Source of the DNA: a virus
DNA: 37,672 nucleotides
Direction: 5' to 3' (one strand)
IMG/VR virus record: IMGVR_UViG_3300032313_001367
Location: 1 to 37,672 of that record
Part shown: positions 36,285-37,672 of the stretch, one piece after another
Position numbering within the stretch: the stretch's first letter is position 1
How the letters are laid out: every line of letters starts with the position of its first letter
Made by a program: the position numbers and the translations under genes
The notes under the pieces: generated by a model
Databases searched by the model: none
Told to the model about the DNA's origin: nothing
The model's input: only the letters and a program-made list of their open reading frames with translations

Positions 36285-37480
36285 TGCGTAAATTATGGTA
36301 CATGGGCCTAGAGCCTTATAAAGCAAGATACACTCTGCAATTACAAGAGTGGAATCGTGCTGTGTTTGAACAGCGTGATATTGACTATCATATTGTGCCA
36401 GGACTTAATCTTGATAACAGCCAAAAGATCAGCGTAGGACAAGTGCTAGACGCACATGGTCGTACATACTTTGGCATGAGTCAAATGATGAATCTAGTTC
36501 GCATGATGCAACAAGGAGAAGTTACAAGTGAAGATGTGGTATTCTTTGAAGACATGTTTCAACCTGGTATCGAGAGCTTACCTTATATCATGCAGCAGTG
36601 CGATCCTGGTATGCGTCCTAGGATTGCCGTTCGTTGTCTTGCACAAACTATTGACCCTGACGACTTTGTTCATGTCTGGGGCATGCAAGAATGGATGGGT
36701 CACTATGAAAAGATGATAGACTCGTTTGCTGACATCATTCTTGCTACCAATGAAGAAATGGTCATGCACATGAAGGTAGCCGGTTGGCGAGGCGATATCT
36801 ATAACATCTCAGGACTGGCATTTGGTAAAGCAGAAGTACGCAGTAGAGTACCGGGTGAACTAAAGCCATTTAACGAACGTACCTATCGTGTGGGCTTTGC
36901 AGCACGTTGGGACCAAGAGAAGCAACCAGATTTTTACATGGACTTGATTGAAGAATATCATCGTGTACAAAGCATGGCTTATAGTGATTGGCCCCGGGTA
37001 GAGTTCTGTATCTTCAGTGGTGCAAAACTACGCAGTAATAACGATAGTTATATGAAACGTACTCGTGACTTACAGGAACGTGGACTATTAACAGTGTATG
37101 AGGATTTAGAAAAGAATGATTACTATGCTTTGCTTAACGATACTCGTGTGTTGTTTAATTGCGCCTTACAAGATTGGGTTTCCAACACAGTCAGCGAAGC
37201 AGATACTCTTGGGTGTAATGTTTTATACCCTGCTTATAGGTCTTTTCCTGAAACTTTTGCTAATGACAGTGACAGGCTTTACATTCCCTGGTCATTGACA
37301 GATGCACTCAGCAAGCTCAGTAAACTACTCGAGGTACCACATCACAATATGGGTAAGATTAGTGCATGGAATGATGGTACTATTGGTCGTACAATTGACA
37401 TCTTGGAAGGTAAAGGCAAACAGTGGTTGCGTATGAGTACCGACTATCGTAAGCATACACACGAAAGCAAATACAAGTGA
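36284..37480 (+). CDS. GT-B-like glycosyltransferase
   Basis: The 398-residue product begins M-R-K-L-W-Y-M-G-L-E and has two Rossmann-like halves: an N-terminal acceptor half, and a C-terminal half starting near V-G-F-A-A-R-W-D-Q-E-K-Q-P-D (as in GT4-type 'G-R-x-x-x-x-K' donor sites), then F-C-I-F-S-G-A, Y-Y-A-L-L-N-D-T-R-V-L-F-N and N-T-V-S-E-A-D-T-L-G-C-N (glycosyltransferase E-A-x-x-x-G motif). AGGAGG lies nine bases before the ATG. It may glycosylate phage DNA, virion or host surface; target unknown. A GalE-like gene follows, which could supply its sugar donor. Confidence 0.72.
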   Translation: MRKLWYMGLEPYKARYTLQLQEWNRAVFEQRDIDYHIVPGLNLDNSQKISVGQVLDAHGRTYFGMSQMMNLVRMMQQGEVTSEDVVFFEDMFQPGIESLPYIMQQCDPGMRPRIAVRCLAQTIDPDDFVHVWGMQEWMGHYEKMIDSFADIILATNEEMVMHMKVAGWRGDIYNISGLAFGKAEVRSRVPGELKPFNERTYRVGFAARWDQEKQPDFYMDLIEEYHRVQSMAYSDWPRVEFCIFSGAKLRSNNDSYMKRTRDLQERGLLTVYEDLEKNDYYALLNDTRVLFNCALQDWVSNTVSEADTLGCNVLYPAYRSFPETFANDSDRLYIPWSLTDALSKLSKLLEVPHHNMGKISAWNDGTIGRTIDILEGKGKQWLRMSTDYRKHTHESKYK

Positions 37481-37672
37481 AAATAGTCGTCACAGGAGGA
37501 TGCGGCTATATTGGTAGCCATATTGCTAGGGCACTTAAACAACATGATTCAAATAATCATGTTTATATAATTGATCGTGAGCGCAGAGATCACACACTAA
37601 AAAACGTTGATGGATTCCTACACTCTGACTATGCTGCTCGTGCCAGTTTAATGTGGATAACTGAGTTAGAAC
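37477..37672 (+). CDS. NAD-dependent sugar epimerase/dehydratase, GalE-like (3' truncated)
   Basis: A GTG at 37477 overlaps the previous stop (GTGA). The visible 65 residues start V-K-I-V-V-T-G-G-C-G-Y-I-G-S-H-I-A, the GxxGxxG NAD-binding loop of short-chain-dehydrogenase-type epimerases such as UDP-glucose 4-epimerase, followed by an acidic I-I-D-R at the expected ribose-binding position. The catalytic Y-x-x-x-K lies beyond the window. AGGAGG near 37496 is internal to the gene. Confidence 0.8.
   Translation, partial: MKIVVTGGCGYIGSHIARALKQHDSNNHVYIIDRERRDHTLKNVDGFLHSDYAARASLMWITELE

Overview
The window is about 37.7 kb of densely packed, AT-rich double-stranded DNA phage genome of the T4-like (myovirus) supergroup. 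The T4-type replication core is recognisable: a family B DNA polymerase (gp43-like), a sliding clamp (gp45-like), a clamp-loader ATPase (gp44-like) and a DsbA-like DNA-binding protein. Genes overlap head to tail (ATGA, GTGA, TTGA and TAATG junctions), almost all lie on the + strand, and T4-type late-promoter octamers (NATAAATA or GCTAAATA) recur. The accessory genes (phoH, mazG, a GroES-like co-chaperonin, dnaJ, a ClpA-like unfoldase, a Dps-like ferritin, FkbM and other methyltransferases) are typical of aquatic T4-like phages. The host cannot be named from sequence alone; the lysis genes with lipoboxes and spanin-like features point to a Gram-negative bacterium. No tRNA, CRISPR array or insertion sequence was seen.

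Layout. 1-1629: end of a virion or tail gene and a repetitive fibre-like structural protein. 1646-1694: a compact element that is both a terminator hairpin and a consensus sigma70-like promoter. 1695-6847: nucleotide metabolism and replication (MazG, a DnaE-like fragment, GroES-like protein, FkbM methyltransferase, clamp loader, cupin, 5'-nucleotidase) with several hypotheticals. 6844-8229: a small leftward island (PhoH, methyltransferase). 8335-9421: two conserved phage proteins behind a late-promoter motif. 9462-12203: lysis region (Rz-like protein, lipoproteins, GH19 endolysin, holin-like membrane proteins), ended by a terminator. 12256-16139: dnaJ and clpA-like chaperone/unfoldase genes plus an unknown. 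16164-25861: a long run of presumed late genes (GT-A glycosyltransferase, nucleotidyltransferase, beta-rich proteins, large modular proteins, a Cys-rich protein, a pterin-dehydratase-like protein). 25877-27258: a basic peptide, Dps, a lipase-like hydrolase and a small membrane protein. 27259-27310: an isolated GC-rich hairpin. 27384-32464: DsbA, small membrane proteins, DNA polymerase, methyltransferase, sliding clamp. 32461-37672: sulfotransferase, a DpdA/TGT-like transglycosylase, small conserved proteins, a GT-B-like glycosyltransferase and the start of a GalE-like epimerase.

How it fits together. Sigma70-like promoters (TTGACN-17 bp-TATAAT type) precede mazG, dnaJ, dsbA, the polymerase and the clamp, suggesting early or middle expression by host polymerase. 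NATAAATA octamers, mostly about 20 nt before a start codon and often overlapping the previous stop codon, precede the lysis, cargo and Dps genes, as expected for a gp55-type late sigma. The most striking signal is in 17834-25242. Eight proteins with unrelated bodies begin with short peptides resembling T4 capsid-targeting sequences and carry (L/I/V)-x-E, the T4 prohead-protease cleavage pattern. One of them (21049-23118) repeats similar V-A-E sites between modules including a GNAT acetyltransferase. This suggests a set of enzymes and small proteins packaged in the capsid, processed there and possibly injected with the DNA.
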